A DNA stretch of 37,701 bases, taken from assembly GCA_019113785.1 (NCBI GenBank), contig DXGT01000068.1:1-37701 (forward strand), in the 5' to 3' direction. The position numbers and the translations under genes were made by a program. Shown here piece by piece: positions 32,479 through 37,701 of the stretch. This DNA is from Candidatus Ruthenibacterium merdigallinarum. Its GTDB lineage: Bacteria; Bacillota; Clostridia; Oscillospirales; Ruminococcaceae. Position 1 is the first letter of the stretch. Each line of letters opens with the position of its first letter. Under the pieces are notes generated by a model. That model had not been told where the DNA came from. It saw nothing but the letters and a program-made list of their open reading frames with translations, and ran no database searches.

Positions 32479-32507
32479 ATTATAGTGAAAATCGCCCCGC
32501 TTTGCAA
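32479..32507 (-). promoter_or_regulatory. Sigma-A promoter for scaffold-GGGtGRT operon
   Basis: Minus-strand TTGCAA (32502-32507), a 17-base spacer and a perfect TATAAT (32479-32484). The predicted start is near 32472, about 100 bases before the first codon. Confidence 0.8.
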
Positions 32508-32649
32508 GGCTCTGCGGCGGAATTTGTGAATTTTTTGGCTTTGTGTACACACGCTTTGCGCCCGTGTGCAAAACGCCCAGCGCGCGGCCCGTTTTTTGCA
32601 AAACTTTTGGCCGTGCAGCCAAAACCGCGCGCGCGTGCCGCCGCCGCGC

Positions 32650-32679
32650 TTGACATGCGCTTTGCGCGGGCCGTATACT
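32650..32679 (+). promoter_or_regulatory. Sigma-A promoter for 82-residue protein gene
   Basis: Perfect TTGACA (32650-32655), an 18-base spacer and TATACT (32674-32679), 55 bases before the start. The bases between 32508 and 32649 hold only small hairpins, such as TTTTGGC-CGTGCA-GCCAAAA at 32605-32624. Confidence 0.78.
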
Positions 32680-32734
32680 GGAACCTGTTCCCGCATTTTC
32701 CGCACAGGCCGCCGGCGCGGCCAAGGAGGGCTTT

Positions 32735-32983
32735 ATGTCGTATCTTGATATGCAGAAATTCGACGTCCGCGCGTTCAACGAGGCGCTGTGCGCGTGCACG
32801 GGCGACGTGTTCATCGTCACCGAGGAGGGCGACCGGCTGAACCTCAAAAGCAAGCTGTGCCAGCTGATCGGCTTTACGCACCTGATCGACGGCGGGCGCA
32901 TCGAACGCGCGCGCCTGGAGTTCGCCGAGGAGGACGACCGCAAAAAGATGCTGCGCTTTGCGCTTTTGCGCGAAGAAGGCTGA
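32735..32983 (+). CDS. Small conserved-looking protein, unknown function
   Basis: An 82-residue soluble protein with no membrane segment, three Cys (at about 18, 20 and 42 in ALCACTG and SKLCQLIG) and many charged residues. A central DRLNLKSKLCQLIGFTHLI stretch looks structured. I recognise no family. Its own near-consensus promoter, AAGGAGGG ribosome binding site and clear terminator show that it is a real, independently transcribed gene. It lies just before secA, from which it is separated by a terminator, so its job need not relate to secretion. Confidence 0.85.
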   Translation: MSYLDMQKFDVRAFNEALCACTGDVFIVTEEGDRLNLKSKLCQLIGFTHLIDGGRIERARLEFAEEDDRKKMLRFALLREEG

Positions 32984-32999
32984 AATTTTTGCCGCCGAC

Positions 33000-33041
33000 G
33001 GCCGCCGACGCCCGCTTTGGGCGCGGCGGCCGCTTTCTTTT
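33000..33041 (+). terminator. Intrinsic terminator after 82-residue gene
   Basis: A 13-bp stem with one bulged A (GGCCGCCG-A-CGCCC, loop GCTTT, GGGCG-CGGCGGCC) followed by GCTTTCTTTT. The sequence GCCGCCGACG is duplicated directly at 32991 and 33001. Confidence 0.85.
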
Positions 33042-33088
33042 GCCGCTTTTCTTTTGCCGCTTTTCTGTTTATTTGTACGCGCGCGCGA

Positions 33089-33118
33089 TTGACACCGGCG
33101 CCGCTTTAGTAGTATGAT
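33089..33118 (+). promoter_or_regulatory. Sigma-A promoter for secA
   Basis: Perfect TTGACA (33089-33094), an 18-base spacer and TATGAT (33113-33118), about 77 bases before the start codon. Confidence 0.75.
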
Positions 33119-33194
33119 AGGAAAAGATATGCAATGGATGCAAACAGCGCGCTGCGCGGCGTTTTGCCGGCGGCGCGCGGGATGAGGTGTGACA

Positions 33195-36068
<2,874 letters not shown>

Positions 36069-36145
36069 CATCTCCCCTCCCCCCGTTTGCGGCGGGGCCG
36101 GGCGGATGCTTTTCGTCCCTGTTTTCCCATTTTTAAAACCACTTC

Positions 36146-36168
36146 GGGCGGGCCCTGCGGGCCCGCCC
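36146..36168 (+). terminator. Terminator-like hairpin between secA and ABC exporter
   Basis: A perfect 9-bp GC stem GGGCGGGCC with a 5-base loop, followed only by CCTTGTTG. The T run is weak. It may be a partial terminator; no promoter is seen between it and the next gene. A weaker hairpin lies nearer the secA stop at about 36079-36098. Confidence 0.5.
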
Positions 36169-36202
36169 CTTGTTGCCTGTATTCGGGCTTTGTGAGGAGA
36201 CT

Positions 36203-37701
36203 ATGAGCAAGCAGAAAAACGCGCTGAAAGCGCGCATCCCCAAAGGCTTTCGCGCCGCTTTGCTGCGCGATGTGCTGTGCGGGGTCAAGCGGTGGCTGGC
36301 GCTGGGCGTGCTGGCCACCGTGGCCAGCACCGTCACGGCCTACCTGACGCCGCTCATCATCAGCTTCACGGTGGACAGCGTCATCGGCGAAAAAGCGCCG
36401 GCCCTGCCCGCGCCGCTGCTGCGCCTGTTCGAGGCGCTGGGCGGGCGCGCCGGGCTGCAGCAGAGCCTGTGGCTGATGGGCGCAGCCGTGTTCGCCGTGA
36501 GCCTTGGCAACGCCGCGGCGTCGTACCTGCGCGGGCACAGCATGGCCTTCGTGGGCGAGACGATGGCCAAAAAGCTGCGCGACCGGCTGTTCCGCCATTT
36601 GCAGGACGTGCCGTACCGCTATTATTCCACGGCCCAGACGGGCGATCTCATCCAGCGCTGCACCACCGACGTGGAGATGGTGCGCCGCTTCGTGCAGGTG
36701 CAGATGATTCAGGTGGTGCGCACGGTGTGCATGGCCGTGACGGCCTTTTCCATCATGCTGCCCATCAGCGGCACGATGACGGCCATCTCGTGCTGCCTGA
36801 TGCCGCTGCTGATCGTGTTCAGCTTTATCTATTTCCGGCGCGTGCAGGCGCAATTCTTAAAAGCCGACGAGGCCGAGGGCGCGATGAGCACCATGCTGCA
36901 GGAGGATCTGACCGGCATGCGCGTGGTGCGCGCCTTTGCACAGGAGGGCGCCGAGCTGCGCCGCTTCACGCAGAAAAACAAGGCCTACCGCGACACGGTA
37001 ACGCGTCTGAACACGCTGATGGGCGCGTACTGGGGCGCGTCCGACACGCTGGGCTATCTGCAAATCGCGCTGAGCCTGTGCGCGGGCGTGTGGTTCGCCG
37101 CGCAGGGGCGCTTTACGCTGGGCAACGTGATGCTGTTTTCCACCTACACCTCGATGCTGACGTTCCCCATGCGCCAGCTGGGGCGCATCCTGGCCGACCT
37201 GGGCAAGGCGGACGTTTCGCTGACGCGCCTGGAGGACATTTTGTGCGCGCCGGCCGAGGCGGAACCCGGCCGCGCGCTGACGCCCGCGCTGGACGGCGAG
37301 GTGGCGTTTGAACACGTGTCGTTCGCCTATGCCGACGGCGCGCCCGAGGCGCTGCACGACATCACGTTCCGCGTGCCCGCGGGCGCGACGGTGGGCATCC
37401 TCGGCTCGACAGGCTCGGGCAAAAGCACGCTCGCACAGCTGATGCAGCGGCTCTGGCCTGTGGACAAGGGGCGCATCCTGCTGTCCGGCGTGGACATCCG
37501 CGACATCGAGCGCCACCATCTGCGCCGCAGCGTGGGCCTTGTTTTGCAGGAACCGTTCCTCTACGGGCGCACCATCGGCGAGAACATCGCCATCGCCCGG
37601 CCCGGCGCCGCGCGTGAAGAGGTGTTCGCCGCGGCGCGCACGGCCAGCGTGCACGATGTGATCGAGAGCTTCGCCGACGGGTACGACACCGTGGTGGGCG
37701 A
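36203..37701 (+). CDS. ABC exporter half-transporter, 3' end cut by window
   Basis: The frame is open from ATG 36203 to the window end: 499 codons, with the end of the ATPase missing. The N-terminal membrane domain (about 20-320) has the six-helix exporter layout with coupling segments such as YRYYSTAQTGDLIQRCTTDV and TGMRVVRAFAQE. The ATPase begins near VAFEHVSFAYADG and has Walker A GSTGSGKST and the Q-loop LVLQEPFLYGRTIGENIA. Signature and Walker B lie beyond the edge. This is an MsbA/BmrA-type multidrug or lipid half-transporter. Such genes often come in pairs, so a partner may follow outside the window. RBS GAGGAGA precedes the start. Confidence 0.93.
   Translation, partial: MSKQKNALKARIPKGFRAALLRDVLCGVKRWLALGVLATVASTVTAYLTPLIISFTVDSVIGEKAPALPAPLLRLFEALGGRAGLQQSLWLMGAAVFAVSLGNAAASYLRGHSMAFVGETMAKKLRDRLFRHLQDVPYRYYSTAQTGDLIQRCTTDVEMVRRFVQVQMIQVVRTVCMAVTAFSIMLPISGTMTAISCCLMPLLIVFSFIYFRRVQAQFLKADEAEGAMSTMLQEDLTGMRVVRAFAQEGAELRRFTQKNKAYRDTVTRLNTLMGAYWGASDTLGYLQIALSLCAGVWFAAQGRFTLGNVMLFSTYTSMLTFPMRQLGRILADLGKADVSLTRLEDILCAPAEAEPGRALTPALDGEVAFEHVSFAYADGAPEALHDITFRVPAGATVGILGSTGSGKSTLAQLMQRLWPVDKGRILLSGVDIRDIERHHLRRSVGLVLQEPFLYGRTIGENIAIARPGAAREEVFAAARTASVHDVIESFADGYDTVVG

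Noticed and set aside
32508-32649. Small hairpins such as CACACG-8-CGTGTG near 32550 and TTTTGGC-6-GCCAAAA at 32605
   Set aside because: They lie upstream of both divergent promoters, have no T runs and show no relation to a known operator; they may be chance structures.

Overview
The window is a stretch of chromosome from a GC-rich, Gram-positive-type anaerobe, most likely a member of the Clostridia near Oscillospiraceae/Ruminococcaceae. This is inferred, not proven. The clues are lipoproteins with classic lipoboxes, purine-rich ribosome binding sites, near-consensus sigma-A promoters with 17-18 bp spacers, a pgk-tpiA-gpmI glycolytic run, a GGGtGRT-family protein with its iron-sulfur scaffold partner, a eukaryote/archaeal-type ProRS with a C-terminal zinc module, and a CXXC mini-protein of the CD1871A type. 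Genes are tightly packed and mostly housekeeping. No rRNA, tRNA, CRISPR array, transposase gene or phage gene was seen.

Layout. 1-2.8 kb: end of a VTC-DUF4956-CotH cluster (polyphosphate polymerase, membrane protein, CotH-like kinase), closed by a strong terminator. 2.9-3.8 kb: convergent YegS-type lipid kinase. 3.9-11.2 kb: an OmpR-type two-component system translationally coupled to a membrane-anchored protein and three paralogous lipoproteins. The paralogs share an unusual Cys-Cys-His-Cys signature and a common C-terminal signature. 11.2-16.4 kb: Eis-like acetyltransferase, then pgk, tpiA and gpmI, each unit with readable promoters and terminators. 16.4-19.6 kb: an orphan, degenerate ABC ATPase (minus) diverges from a Na/Pi-cotransporter-like gene (plus). 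Their 648-bp intergenic region carries two related inverted-repeat elements (49 bp and 277 bp), each lying at the predicted transcription start of one of the two genes. 19.7-22.5 kb: NERD protein and galactose mutarotase (minus), C39-like peptidase (plus). 22.5-24.4 kb: acyl carrier protein and ProRS. 24.5-26.5 kb (minus): TlpA-like lipoprotein, a 48-residue CXXC protein, a polyferredoxin-like membrane protein and a 70-residue membrane protein, probably one redox operon.

26.6-29.2 kb (minus): a complete polar amino acid ABC importer (binding protein, permease, ATPase) behind a consensus promoter that contains an ARG-box-like palindrome. 29.3-32.5 kb (minus): GH3 beta-N-acetylhexosaminidase-like lipoprotein, GGGtGRT protein and iron-sulfur scaffold. 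The last two sit behind a promoter whose roughly 100-nt leader can fold into two mutually exclusive sets of hairpins. 32.6-36.1 kb: a small conserved-looking protein of unknown function and secA. 36.2 kb to the end: the first 499 codons of an ABC exporter half-transporter.

The best candidates for undescribed biology are (i) the two-component system with its CCHC-signature lipoprotein family, (ii) the paired inverted-repeat elements placed at transcription starts, and (iii) the attenuator-like leader of the GGGtGRT operon. Functions are assigned by recognising family motifs by eye; no database search was possible.
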